Origin: Aphelocoma coerulescens | Lineage: Eukaryota; Chordata; Aves; Passeriformes; Corvidae | Length of the DNA stretch: 64,000 bases | Reading direction: 5' to 3' | Assembly: GCF_041296385.1 (NCBI RefSeq) | Contig: NC_091023.1 | Span: forward strand, 4,526,924 to 4,590,923 | Shown: positions 47,601 to 60,170 of the stretch, in pieces | Position numbering within the stretch: position 1 is the stretch's first letter | How the letters are laid out: each line of letters starts with the position of its first letter | Notes under the pieces: model-generated | Seen by the model: only the letters and a program-made list of their open reading frames with translations | What the model was told of the DNA's origin: nothing | The model's database searches: none | Program-made: the position numbers and the translations under genes

Positions 47601-50600
47601 ATTCAACTCATTTCAAACTTTTGGGGAAAGAAGGGAGGGAATGTATTGAGATTATGTAATATTTTGTTATCCCTCTGATTTTGACATTTCCTAGAGCTGA
47701 GTGAAGTAAAGCACAAGGAGGGTAAGTGAATTCTTAACATTTCCAAATGAAACTCAGTGCAGTGTAACTCAATGTAGGAGCTCAGGCCATCTCCCTGTGT
47801 GCCTTAGAGCACCTCTAAGAACAACTTACCAGTCATTTCTTGTTACAAGGTTGATCAATAGAAATGAAAATGGCAATTCAGTTGGGCAGGCCCAGTGTAA
47901 CTGCTGGGTTCATTTAAACTCCCAAGGTATCCAGCTCTTCCTGCAGAGTGAGATTGAACAGGCACCCAAACACTTGAAGGGAGAGCAGGCTTAGGAGCAG
48001 AGCTGAGTGTGTGGAATAGTAATATCAAGGACTTGTTGTGAGAAAAATGATGTTGTGGCACAAACCACCCAGCATCCTGTGTGTGGCTGTAACTGCACTG
48101 TAAAAGGGTGGATATGAGCCAGGATTATCACTGGAGCTGAGAAGAACAAGAAAAATGTCATCTTCTTTTAGTCTGTGACTGGCCATAGTAATTGGCCTAA
48201 TAATGTCATCCTACAGTTATTTATATGCAGCAGTTCTGGGCTCGATTTCATTTATTTATATGCTGTAGAGACAAAGATAAGAGAGAAACCATATGCATTT
48301 TGATAGATACCATATGACTCTGGTTCTCATCCCCCAAATTCTTCCCATTTTCCTCATTTTTATAGGAGCAAGAAATAATAACAGATGGATTTCTTTCCAT
48401 AGTTTTAAATTTTGAGGTTTTAGCCTAGTGATGTTCCATCTGCTTGATACCATGAACTATGGGAGCAGTGCATTTTCTTGACACTGTTCAGTGTATTCTA
48501 AAAAGAAAAAGCAGTTAGGAAAAATTAATAATTGAAAAACATATGACACAAAGCAGACATATTTCCTCTCCACATCCCAAGTGTGGATCTTGGGATACTC
48601 CTGTACCTGAGCAGGGGCATGGCTGACTGCTGGGCACAGTATCAATAAAGACATCACTCCAAGAGGCATGCAGGAAAGAGGATACTCACACTGACTGTGG
48701 ACCTGACTGCAGGAAGATGTGCTTAATGTGGGGCTTTCTATGGTCCATCCAAGCTGGTCATGGCATCATATATTCTGAATAAGCATCCCAATACCTGGTG
48801 CTCAGTTTTGAATCTGTTACTCCGTAAGAAGTAGTAATAAAATGCATGGAAGTCCCAATCTCAGGGGAAATACAATTAAAAATAAGTATTAGGTGTGGGA
48901 ACTGACCTGGTATGAGAATTTTGGCCTTTGTACTTGTAATTCCTTTCAGGATTTTGTTTATTCTCTTTGGCACCATATCTAGTGGGGAAGGACTGGCTGA
49001 AATCAGACAGATTAGCAGGAGGGTCACAATACCATCCTTTCATACCAGAAAGGCAGAGTTTAGCCACTCAAACTTTTGGTACCAGCTTTGCTGTCCAGCA
49101 TGGAATAAATCACTGGCCTCAGTCTGGTCAGAGGCCACAATCCCAATTTCATCAAACTCTCTTCATCCTCTTTGGATCGGACCCTGCTCAGACAAAGCCA
49201 AACTGGCACAGGTACTGTTTTACCAAATAATTGATATTACAGTAATGTCACAGGAAAAAGCTGGTGTTTCACCTGAGCTGAGCTTGTGAATTCTGACTTT
49301 CTAACTTACATTTGATCAAAGAATTGTTCTCCTTGAGCCACTGTCTGTGATATTGTGTCGGAACAGGAAAACACATCTGCAGGCATTCCAGCACCGTTGT
49401 TTGTAGGTTGGACAAATGCAAAGATGATTCCATACCTTTGTTGTGCAGATATTTGCCCATTTTGCACACATTTTGAGTGATTGGGGAAGCTGTGACATAA
49501 CTGGTCAGTGACAGTTTGCACACTTTTAAAAATAACTCCAACTTGGTAATTTTATTAAAATGATAATACTTATAATTACCATCTGCACTTGGAAAATGTC
49601 TCTGATTGATAACAGGGAAGCACAAGGAGTTTATGTAGGGGAAGATCTGCTGAGCCCTTTATGAGTGTTTAAAAACATACTTAAAAATAAAACTACTTTG
49701 TGACCTACTTGCTAACATTATAAAAAAATCATATAGGGTGGCTAGCTCTCCAGTAAGTAGACAAAATTTGATTGCTGATATTTTTAAAATGTGTTTTTAT
49801 AGACCAGTGAAGTAAAAGGAGTTCTTAATATTTTTTGAGGGAAAAAATAGCTTGTCATTGGACTCCTCTGTATATGAGGTATGATCAGAGGTTTTCTTTA
49901 ACCATTTTTATACATATAATGTATCAATTGTTAAAGAAAACATTATATCTAATAATACAGTATCTATGTATATCATTTATATAATAATATATGGGTTTAA
50001 TATATAAAAATTAATGTGAAGCATTTTTCCAAAACTGAAATAATCTGTAACCAGAGTAAAGAAAATGGAGTTTTCTGGATGGCCACAGCTCTGGAGCACA
50101 GGAGGAGCTGTCGCTGTAGCTGAGGGGACTTTGGCCAGGCCCTCAGGCTCCTTGTCAGGTCTGGCTGTCCTGTCCTGGTTTGCTGTGAGAAGAGCTGGTG
50201 CTGGGTATGTACAACTGCAATGCTTTTCCCACAGTCAGGATCCAATCCAGAGCCCAGGGAAATCACTGACAGTGCTGGGCAAGCTCCTCTGGGACATGAA
50301 CCACCCCAGGAGTGGATTTCAGTGTTCACCCTTCTCTCTGGCTGTCTTCCCAGTGATGTGAAAGGGAGTTTTGTCTGATTTAGGACTGCTGAGCACCAGG
50401 GGATTTCTCTCTGTTCCAGCCAAGAACATTTTGTGGGTCTGTTGAAATCGCTCTGTATTGGCAGCCTGATTTACATTTTATTTTCTTCCAAAACACTAAT
50501 CCTGAGTTAGGAAGGGCTGAAGGAATATAATGTCTAGGAGCATGTTGCCAACACCACTGACGTTTAATGACACTGCCCTTGGAATTTCTTCTTAGCTCAC

Positions 50601-52599
50601 TTTTTCCTATCCCCATCTTAGAGCAAAAAAAGCAGGTAACCATTCCTTTGTTGAGGCAGAGCCACAGACACAACCAAATAAATACCTGAGCCACAGGCAA
50701 TGGGACTGCTGGAAGTGCCCCAGCTGGGTACAGCCCATTCCAGGGTAAAAGGGTCAGTGGAAGTCCATCTGTGCTGCTGCTGGGCAAATCCCTGGGCAAG
50801 AGTTACAGTGAGATGTTAGTGCCCACCCATCCTGTGACTTGGAGAAACTGGGAGGGTTGGCATGTTTTCCTCCTTTTTATTGCAATGCTTTAAGGTCCTT
50901 GAAATGGCAAAGCAGTGCTGTGGATGAGCAGGGGTTGAATTGGTAGAGTGAAAGCATTTACTGAAGGGGAACTTCAAGTGGTTGCCTGAGAAGTGTTTGT
51001 TCAACTTACAGGACAGGAAAAATTATTACATCTCAGCCCTGTAAGAACACAGAGCTACTTCATGGATAAAAAGGCAAATCCCCCAAGACATACAGAAATA
51101 GTTAGACACTTGGCAGTTTGTCTGCAGACCACCTAGCATGGGTAATTTTGAGGAGACAGTTGTTTCAGTAAGGACAACTGTGGGTTTGAACACTTGTCTG
51201 AGACTTGTCTGAGACTTGCTTCTAATCTGTAGCATTTGCAGCAAATCAGTTTGGAGTTTTTAAGTGTTTTAAGACAGTGCTTCTTTGTAACATCTGTTAG
51301 TATACCACCCATGGGTTAATAAGCTTTACAGAGCTGTAGGGATGTAGAAGATCTCTAGAATATGTTTCCAGTTGCCAAAGTTTGGATTATGGAAATCATT
51401 GTCAAAGTGGGGAGTTGTGTGAATTCATTGACAGTTGAATTTTCAGCAGAAGTCAAAGGAGATTCAGGCTTGTAGTAATCTGAAGCTCATTTTTGTTAAT
51501 TCCCCATCAGTAGGTAAAAGTTTCAGAAGATCATAAGTACTATGCACCTGGCTCATTGCTAAAACCTTTTTATGTTAAATGAGATCTGTAAAATTCCCAG
51601 TTCAGTAAAATATTGAAGTACATACTGAAGTCAATCCTGCTAAATCCAGCAATTAAGTCAGTGACAGTGAGGTTTAAGCACATACCTAAAGCTAAAACAT
51701 GCCCTTACCTTCTTTGTGACAGAAGTGCTTCATTCCTTAAAGTTTTCATGTGACTCAAGAGCAGAGTTGTAGTCTGTGCTATTTTATCTGAACATGTTTG
51801 GTCTTCTCCATATGCTGTCCTAGTCTCTCAGGAAAACTGTCCATCCTCCCAGAAGAGGTTGTGTTATGATCTGGTACTGCATAAAAGTGCTCCAGAAGTC
51901 AGGAAACCACGTCTGTGCTTTGTTTGGCATAAATGCTGAAACAAGAAAGCCACAAAACTGGTCCTGAGAAGAAATTGGAGGGCTTTAATGATGTTCTTGA
52001 GCATCCCATGAGCAGGCTTGTTCCAGTTACTGAAATACTAAACTGGAAGTCAGTAACAGGTACCACAATAATTGTAACCAGTGTCAGGAGGCTCATCCAT
52101 TTGCCAATAAAATTAATGCCAATAACTAAACTTCTATATAGTGACTTACAAATTCAGCCAGGAATGCAACTCCTGACCATCCCAGTAGTACTCTGGAATC
52201 TTCCTCTGAACGCAGATCAAAGGAACCCTCTCAGCTCTCAGATGGTGGTGCTACCCTGCAAATCTGTGTTTTAGTTTGTGTTAAAACAGGAACACAACTG
52301 AAAGCTGTTGAAATGCTGCTTTCTCCTGAATTATTTGCTGGCCTGAATTTTAAAAACGAGTATTTCACTTTATCACTGTTCCCTCAGATAAATGCTGCCT
52401 CCAGCCTTCTTGCCTTTTATGTTCTGGGTGCTGTATTATGGCCCTGAGCCATTTTTGTTCCATGGCAGCAAGGCTGCTCCTTCACTCACCTTGTCTGCTT
52501 GCAGAGGTTTTGCCTGATTCTGTGGGAGCTGGCATGAAAACCTCTGATTTTGAATATTTTAATGTGTTACAAAGTACAATAAATGATAGAAGTCTCACC
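44601..52599. other. Single-copy DNA, no gene seen
   Basis: Domain-free frames include 100 codons at 46165-46467 minus, 125 at 48912-49289 plus, 118 at 49269-49625 minus and 139 at 50380-50799 minus. Small tandem copies occur, such as acttgtctgag twice at 51192-51213 and ggaataaatta twice at 46850-46880. A strongly AT-rich island lies at 49880-50030. No exon or repeat family was recognised. Confidence 0.55.
49880..50030. repeat. AT-rich low-complexity island
   Basis: The segment consists largely of ATATA/TATAT and TAAT words (tacatataatg, atataataatatatg, taatatataaaaatt) with very few G or C. It may melt easily or be length-variable. Confidence 0.75.
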
Positions 52600-52990
52600 T
52601 AAAGAGGGGGGAGTGAAGGATGAACCATAAAGTCAGCCTCTTAATCTACTAATCTGATTTTATTACAGCTGTAATGGGGGCAATTTCAGTTAAACAGCTC
52701 TTGTCAGACAACAGTTACTGCAGGTTACAGCTGCACAGGAAACAGTCTTGGTCAGAGGCAAATCAGAAATTGCTCTGAAAAAGTGATCATTTGCTCAAAG
52801 CTCCCTTCCACTTAAAATGACCAGACTTTAGTCTAATGAGCAATAAAGAGAATGAATTCACAAATATTGCTACGCTATTAACTGATGCTTCTGATAAGAG
52901 CAAAAAACTTTTCTGGATAATTTATGTAAATTAATTTCACTGGCCACATTTCAGAATGAGGCATCTTTTAAGAGGCAAATTCTCCCATTA
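52600..52990. promoter_or_regulatory. Candidate regulatory block around an ATTA/E-box palindrome
   Basis: ATTACAGCTGTAAT at 52662-52675 is a perfect 14-bp palindrome with a central CAGCTG E-box and ATTA/TAAT on each side. A second CAGCTG lies near 52728, and TAATTAATTT-like words near 52930. The rest is motif-dense and non-coding. bHLH/homeodomain regulation is inferred; several 14-bp palindromes are expected by chance in the window. Confidence 0.32.
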
Positions 52991-54765
52991 CTCTCCAAAC
53001 CCTAAAACTTGGGTTGAACTGATGTTTTGTACTGAATGTAGTTCTCTAATTTGCACTCTCTCTTTTAATTTCTGGATCGAAGCGATTTACTTGTCTAGAG
53101 TATGTCAGGGGTAAAATGGAGCTGAGTGTGTAGTGTGAGCTCATTAGAGAGATGTTACTGCATGAAATGGGAGCTGTATGAAGCATTTGTCAGGTGTGTC
53201 CTGCTGCCTTCAGAGTGAAGGCTGGAGAATGGAGTTTGCAGTTTGAATATTGAGATTTCCCGGTGGCACTCCAGAACTACTAAGCCAGTCCTCTCCAGGA
53301 AGTTCTGTCCCTCTTTGCCTGGCAGGAATATTTCAGTGTTGCCCTGTTTCTCTTGTCTGACCCTTCTGTGAGCAAAGCATTGTCTGCCCACAGTCTGTCC
53401 CATAGAATACAGAGCGACCACACTTCTGGAACAGAGGAGCCACATTTCAAAATCCCAGTATGGAAAGGAGTCTCCCTTTCAGTCCACCCCTAAATTTTCC
53501 CTAACAAGAAGGTCATCCCCATTTTCCAGCTTTTCTATTTTCAGATCTCTGCTCCTTGTTTTCTGAACACATGCTTTGCTCCTGTATTTCCAGGATTCCC
53601 CAGCACCTCTGTATCTCCAGGATACATCTCTGTATAGCAGTCTCAAACCACCTTAGGTCCTGTCTCATCTCCTGCTGTATTGCAGATGCCTCTGGGATTT
53701 GATTGCTGGTCATGCCTTAAGCATTTATATCATTTTAATATGACCACCAGAGCACTCAAAGAAGTATAGCTTATTGCATTTGTTGCAATTAGCTACCTTT
53801 TTTCCCTGCTTTGTAAAGAAGAATAAAGGAAACAGGGAATGATTCAAGGTCATGGAAAATTTTCCCCTGCTTTCTGTAGCACTCTGAAAATATTTATTTG
53901 GACATCTTTGTCTAGGGATTATAGAGGAGCTAAAAACTTGGACATCTGCTGAAGCATGCACAGAAATGCAGTAAGAGCTGAGTGCTGAAGTCCCTAAGAG
54001 GCTCTGGAACTCTGAACAGTGTGAAACAGTGTTAAATGCTGTTTCTGATAGAGCCAGAGTGATATGAAGGATTGGCTTTACCTCTGAGTAGACAGAAACT
54101 GAACTTGGTGAGAGATTTAAGTCCTGTTGATAATACACTGCCTGTCTTAAGGCACTCCTTATAAAGGTACATACATAGATTTTGGCTTGGTAGTCACATG
54201 GTGGCCACAAGCTTTAGGAAATGATTTCTGAATGTCACATTCAGCAAGTTCTTTTTGCAATGCTGGGGCTCAAATTACCAGCCATTGTTGTAGTCCAATT
54301 GTCTGAACAATTGAATGTGCTTTAAAATAACTTTAAAAATGTATAAATATATTTTTCTGATGTTTGAGCTTAAATAAGAGCTCTCTTGCATGACAAGTTT
54401 CATTCTGGAGTGAATTTTTACTGCCGAGTTATAAACCCCTGGAGTAGCAGTTTCTAATAAAAATGCTGCCAGACCCATAATGATAACAGCACAGTAGTGC
54501 TGCTGTAATAAAGAGAAGAAGGGAATCATCAGACTTGCTGCTTAAATTATTTTTTTTTATATAGTAGGCATTTGAGAGAGGATCCAATCTTGATGATATT
54601 CATGGAGTACTACTAAGAGCTATAAAATTGTTGACAAATATATGGTCCTTCTACAGAATACCAAAAAATTAGATATTTTTCATTTGGCAGTTCAAGAGTT
54701 GCTGGTGACAAAGGAGCCAGTGAGCATTAAGTCTTGAAATTATTTATTATGAACACTGCATCTCA

Positions 54766-54766
<1 letters not shown>
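52991..54766. other. Single-copy DNA, no gene seen
   Basis: The longest frame in the window lies here (161 codons, 53725-54210 minus). It has no domain, no membrane or signal pattern I trust, and is compatible with chance. Near 53582-53625 a ctgtat-tccagga phrase is repeated. No repeat family was recognised. Confidence 0.55.

Positions 54767-54803
<37 letters not shown>
54767..54803 (+). repeat. Poly(A) tract, 37 A
   Basis: This is an uninterrupted run of 37 A after tctcac. It could be a retroposition tail, but I see neither a target-site duplication nor a recognisable retroposed sequence upstream. Length is probably unstable in the genome and in sequencing. Confidence 0.97.
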
Positions 54804-54804
<1 letters not shown>

Positions 54805-56496
54805 CAGAAGCAATACTAGAAAGCATCTGAGTGGAAAAACTGATTATTTTGTTGTTCAGTGCCTGCGTTGCAGGACATTTTTTATGTTAGTTATCTGTAG
54901 TGCTGCACACTGTTCAGAGAAACTGCTTTTTCTATGTTGAAAAGTTGTTTATAGGGCACGATGCTAATCTGATGGAAGTGAGTTGAAATAGTGCTCATTA
55001 GGCTTAGGCAGATGTGTTGAGGCTGTCTTGCTCCCTCCAGAGCTTCTGGATTTAGTACTGCCCAGCACCTTCCAAGGTGTGGAAGGCAGCAGGGGAGAGG
55101 CAGCTGCTGGTTCCAAGGAAGGCAGAGAGGTGTGGAGAACCCAGCCATGCTGCTCTCCCTCCACATGTGAGCAGCACTCCTGCAGGGATACAGAACTGCC
55201 TCCTTGCTCTGGCTGGCTTGTGCACTTTGGGTCTGCTGGCCATGGGTTAAGGCAAGAAGAGAGTTTTGGATCTGGCACTGCTGAGAGCACTTGCATGCAA
55301 AGCCTTCCAGGAAGAGCAGCCGTGGCCCCTGCAGAGCCTCTGGTTCACCTCTGCACACCTGGGAGGCAAAGTGTATCCTAGGGGAAAGGCCAGTGGGAAG
55401 TCATTGGCTCCAGACTGCCTGCCCAGTGTCTCCAAGCACTCCAGCTCTGCCCAGTGTAGGGGCTGCAGGTTGGTGACAGCAGCTGCTCGGGGTCTGTAGC
55501 TGCAGCTCTGGGTGCCTCCCTCTCTTCTGCAGGGCCGGGTGTCTTCTTTTCCAAAGGGGCAGTCAAGGGGCATGTGATGAAGATGGGAGAAGTGCTGTGG
55601 GCACAGACATTCAAGGGAAGGCAGTTGGTGGGCTGTGGGTGTGAGGAGGTCCCAGGAGTGTCTCAAGGGACACACAGGAGCAGTAGAAGGCACTGCATGC
55701 AGGAGCAGTTACACCCTGGAGTGAAGTTCCTGGATGTGAAGCTCTTTTTGTACCGAAAGTGAGCTACAGCACTCAGATTTCATTCGGTGACAGGTTTCTT
55801 AAAGCCTATCACAAAGAGAGCACAGGCTTGCTCAGATCTTGTTGTTTGGGAAATTGATAGAAGGTAGAACAATGGTTTAACTATTGAAATGACATCCTAC
55901 TGGGAAACAAACCTGCTGTTTCTAGAGATGCAGCTGCTCAGTGATGCTGTGAATATGGCCAACTTTGTCTGAAATAAGGGCATAGCATCTTTTTGGGTGC
56001 TTATTTTTGAATGCTTCAAAATCAACCTGACATAACATTTGCACGTTTTGGGTTTGGTTTTCTTTTTTTCATTTTGCCATTTGTTGTGGGTACCTGAACA
56101 ACAGAATTGTATAACCAGACCTGTTCTTTCTGTCTGCCTAGGCAGATCTGCATGTCTGAGCCACAAAGAATCTGGATGTCTTGCAAGCATTTCAAGTCAA
56201 AATTTGTTGTCTTCTCTTGCTGCTTCTGGTCCTAAAAGATTATTGGCATTATTGTTTTTTCTTAGGCGTTTTCTGTATGCAGCAGCACTGTCTAAGGAAT
56301 GCATTCAGGCAGGTAGTGACCTATTGTACTGCTACAGCTTCTAATAAGTTCCCAGAATCAAACACTTGTTTGGAGGTCCTGCTCCTTATGATAATGCCCA
56401 GTCTGTCTTCAGGTTCTCTGTCTGCAGGGTAGCAGAAGTACTCTAAGCAAATCTGGTAAAAAAATGTTGAACCAAGTGCTCAGTGCTTGTGGAGGT
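54804..56496. other. GC-richer patch with opposing chance frames, no gene seen
   Basis: Between 54891 and 55762 there are overlapping frames of 155, 148 and 110 codons on the minus strand and 117 on the plus. This follows from locally higher GC (fewer stops). No domain, CpG island or splice pair was found. A non-coding transcript is possible but unsupported. Confidence 0.5.
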
Positions 56497-56700
56497 TGGC
56501 TGGATGTTGGTTTCCAGCCAGACCAGTAGCTGAAAGGCTTTATTAATGTTCAGAGTAGGTGGTTTCCTGCAATGAAAATAAAGAGCAGGTTGCTTAATGG
56601 GCAAAATAAACCTTATTTTAATTACAGCAGCTCTGGCTGCCAACATGCTTTAAGTATAATTATTTTTAGTTTAAATATTCTCCCCGGGTATGCCAGGTCC
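56497..56700. promoter_or_regulatory. Weak candidate regulatory block with 8-bp inverted repeat
   Basis: TGGCTGGA and TCCAGCCA (56497-56520) flank 8 nt. They are followed by CTTTATTAATG, TTGCTTAATGGGC, ATTTTAATTACAGCAG and TATAATTATTTTTAG. Homeodomain-type words are frequent. Function is inferred from texture only. Confidence 0.25.
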
Positions 56701-56720
56701 ATTTCCTTCTCTGTCTTACT

Positions 56721-56750
56721 CCATTGCCTGACTTAGATCTAATATACCAC
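56721..56750 (+). repeat. About-30-nt word, copy 1
   Basis: The core gacttagatctaatata is identical to that at 58353-58370, and the full 30 bases match 58345-58374 with three differences. The preceding bases (ctta-tccattgc) are also similar. Chance expectation for such a pair is far below one. Confidence 0.8.
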
Positions 56751-58344
56751 AGAGCTTGTGGGAGTGTTGTTGGTTACAAAATGAGTGAGCTGTGAGACAG
56801 AGACCACAGTGAGCTGTGAAACGTAAGGGAAGAGCTGAGCCGAGGTGTTGGCTGAGGGGGGCACACCTGATCTGGGCCTTAAATACAGAGGAGCAGTGTA
56901 TCCAAGTGTATTGGAGCAGAGACTAATGGAGTCTGAACCTTGTTGTACCTTATAGACATCTGAATTTAAGGTCTGCTGTTGAACTCTATTTATTTATTTC
57001 TTTATTTGATGTATTAACTCTGGGAAATTTCGTAGGGAAGGGAAAAAATAAGGCTTTGAAATTCAAGGCTAAATCTTTGGCAAGGGTCTCCTGGGAACTA
57101 TTTTCTAATACTGGAAAAGGGGGACACTTTACAGAGTACCTTCAAGCCCATTATACATTTACCTAAAATATAGTGGTTTGGGTGGGGGTTTTATGTTGGA
57201 ATTTTTCTTATAGCACAGGCTCATTAGGCAATTAGCAACTCCACTAACTCTACCAAAGGGTTTGGTGTTAGTAATGAGTCTGAAGGGATATAAGAATCTT
57301 GTTACATCTTGGTCTTCTCTAAGGATCGCTGAAACATATTTCTGTTGAAATGCCCCTGAGTTTTATTTCCTCTCTGGCTCAATTGTCAAACATGTGCATG
57401 TGGCAGCACAATGGGGAGCCTGGGATGGAACATCCATTTCAGGGCAGCTCAGAGGCAGGAAGCTCATTCGATCCATCATCACCCTGGAACAAAGATACAA
57501 GGCCAGTGTAAAAAGAATTATCAGCAATGTTTGCTCAAAGAATGGAAAAGGCAAACATAGAGAAAAAGAAAAACCTGGTGAGAAGTAGCCCTGGGCTATC
57601 TGGAGTCACATCTACCCACATGCCCTATCCCCTCTCAGCAGCAGAATGCTCTGTGGATGTGTCACTCTGAGGACCCACGGGAGCGCGGGGCGTTCTGGGC
57701 AGCGTCACAGCATCAAACACTGACTCAGACAGCTCAGTCTGAGTCTTCAGCCTTGAAGCTTCAAAGTGTTCATCCTTCTGTGGTGAAGGAGGAAGACTTG
57801 AGGGGTAGCTTAGCATCCCATCTAGGTTGTCTGCACAAGTGGTGATGCCTGACATCCTGAAGTAGGCAATCTGAGACCATTTACCTCAGCAAACTGCTCC
57901 TCCTAAATGATGCATTTTCAACCCACTGGAAATTCTCATGCAGGAATGTTTCTCCTTCTAAAGTTCATTAGTGGTAGAACTGTTTGTAGAAACTTGCACT
58001 CCAACTCATACTAAGTTCCAGAAGAAGGTTGCTCCATCTTATGCCTGGCTTGCAGCCAGACAAATGACAAGGAAACCTGCTTCCCTCTGCAGTGGAGCCT
58101 TTAATAGCATGAGCACACACAGGCAGTTCCGAGTGCAGTGAGATGATGCAGTTTAACACAAACACTTAACCATAACTTCAGTCCTGAAATCTTGCACTTG
58201 GTTTAATTGTAGCAATTACAGAGGTGATGAAAAGGGGGGAAAAAAACATCAGTTTTCCACGAGAAGGTAACATCAGATGCATATGTGCACTCTGGTCAGC
58301 AAATTCCTATCTCTGAAAGCACTGCTACATGTGGAACTCTTATT
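56751..58344. other. Single-copy DNA, no gene seen
   Basis: A TTTATTTATTTCTTTATTTGA run lies near 56990-57010 and an ATTAGGCAATTAGC patch near 57225. The phrase gtgagctgtga is repeated near 56785-56820. No gene was recognised. Confidence 0.6.
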
Positions 58345-58374
58345 CCATTGCAGGACTTAGATCTAATATATCAC
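58345..58374 (+). repeat. About-30-nt word, copy 2
   Basis: Partner of 56721-56750, same orientation, about 1.6 kb away. It may be a small duplication or two relics of an unnamed old repeat. Confidence 0.8.
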
Positions 58375-59119
58375 CAAAATTCATTACAGGCCACCCTCAG
58401 AGGTAGTGATATGCATAGTATTTCAATCTGAGAACACACAAATGACCTCCAAAAAGTGAGAAACCAACTAATTAAAAGCACAAGTAGATGCTCACCATGT
58501 GTTTGCAATTGAGACTGCAGAGGCGGAAGAGTATTTCAGGGTCAAACTCTGGTCAGTCATGCAGAGCTTGACTGTGTGAAAGCAGCAGCTGTGTATCAGG
58601 GAGGGGGATTGCCACCTGCAGGCTTAGAGAGTTAACATGGAAAATCAGGGGTAACTGATAGGCCAATTTCTGGGGTTTTATTTACCCTCTAGGTTTTAAT
58701 TCTGCAGCTCTTTACTCACCTGAGTAGTAGAAGGAGATGTTGTGACTCAAACAACTCAAACATCAAATAACTATTTCTTTGGACCTGCCTGATGTGCCTG
58801 AGCATGACCTTGAACCCATCAGCCAAGTCCAGTTCCCTGAGATGGTGCTCACTTCTCTAACTGTCCATGAAGTGCAGGAAGGAACCATGTCCATTTTCCT
58901 GGCCTGCCTGCTGTCCAACATGCAGTGTAGGTCTTCAGTCCCAGCAGTACATAGGTATCCAAGGAGTACTTCCAGCACTCTCCACGTATTCAACAGTATC
59001 TGTTTTTCTAGAAGATGACTTTTAGGGGAAGGTGACAACTCCAGCTCTGGGTTTTTCTGCCAGTCTGATTTCTCACAGGCAGCTTAAGCCAAAGTTAAAG
59101 TCATCTTATCTGGCTTGCT
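58375..59119. other. Unassigned, next to an old LINE
   Basis: Frames of 79 and 91 codons lie opposite each other at 58763-59038. The right half abuts the antisense LINE and could be more of it, but I recognise no CR1 word there. Confidence 0.5.
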
Positions 59120-60170
59120 GGCAGGAAGGTTATAATCTGCACTCAGTGAATTTCACATTTATTACATTGAATTTCATCTGTCATTTTTTAGCCCTGTCAA
59201 GTCTGCTCTACAATGTTATTCCACAGTTGCTCAAGATGGTATCTTATTTACCATCTGGAGCAACTTAGGATGAGCAAACTATTCTTTTGTATTCACATTC
59301 TTTTGTAGAACTTTTATAAAGTTTTGAAGGACCCGGACCTATCGGTCTGTGTCCTTTTGGAGAACTCCTGCTGATGTCCTTGCTGCAAGAAATAACTGGC
59401 TCCTGCTCAGTTTTCTGTCTCTTGGGCAATTATTTATCCATGAGAAACCCTTGCTTCTGATCATATGGCTGCTTAATTTCCTTAGAAGCTGCTGCTAGGT
59501 GGACCTTGCTGAGTGCTTTTGGAAAGTCCAACTGTACTGGAGGAACTTGATTTCCCTTTTCTTCTTGACTTGTTCAGGGAATTTCAGTAGGACTGCTAAG
59601 CTTGACTCCCATCTATAAAGCTATGTTTGTTTTTTCCCCAAATGCTGCACTTGTTTGTATATCACAAAATTATTTCTTTATTCTGTATCTATTTGCCTTG
59701 AAGAGTCATTGGGCTTGCTAGTCCCTAGTTTCCTTGATTTTTTCAGGAATCATATCTCCACTTCCAGCACCAGGGTGATTTTGATTAAGGGGTTACATAT
59801 CATAACTGAGAGTCAGAAACCTTTCATTCTTAGTTCTTTCAGAACACCTGCCTTAAAGCCTCTTCTCCAGTGATTTGTTGGCTTTGCCTTCATCTGCCTT
59901 TATAACATCTTTACTCACAATTCAATCTTGGAACAATCCTGAAATAGCCTGGTCCTGGCAAGCTGAGCTGTTTGCAGCTGTTCTGTCTGATGTCCATCAC
60001 ACACAGATCAGCCATAGTGACCCTGGTCAATACTTGCAGGTTTAATATTGGAAGCTTCTGCAGTTCCCTGGGGGGGGCTGTGTGTGATCTAATGGAACTG
60101 AAGATCATCCCAGTGAGCTGCTCCCTTCTGACCTCCATTTGGTCCAAGACCTCTACAAATGCTGCATTAC
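59120..60170 (-). mobile_element. Ancient CR1-type LINE, ORF2 reverse transcriptase, antisense
   Basis: Read on the minus strand, this long and heavily mutated segment follows the order of a CR1-clade reverse transcriptase. From the right, the plus-strand phrases tttggtccaagacctctaca and ttagttctttcagaacacct match antisense words of an old amniote CR1 family. At 59511-59537 the minus frame gives VQLDFPKAL, motif A (pattern VYLDFSKAF), keeping the catalytic D. About 170 bases on, 59330-59360 corresponds to the GVPQGSVLGP motif B but is badly eroded. At 59267-59278 the catalytic FADD motif C reads FAHP. At 59163-59180 the frame gives QMKFNV, the CR1 signature also seen in the younger copy at 17745. 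Frame breaks throughout show it is a fossil. It is far more diverged than the other CR1 copies here. Confidence 0.8.

Noticed and set aside
53725..54210. 161-codon minus frame, the longest in the window
   Set aside because: No recognisable domain; roughly one frame of this length is expected by chance in this much DNA.
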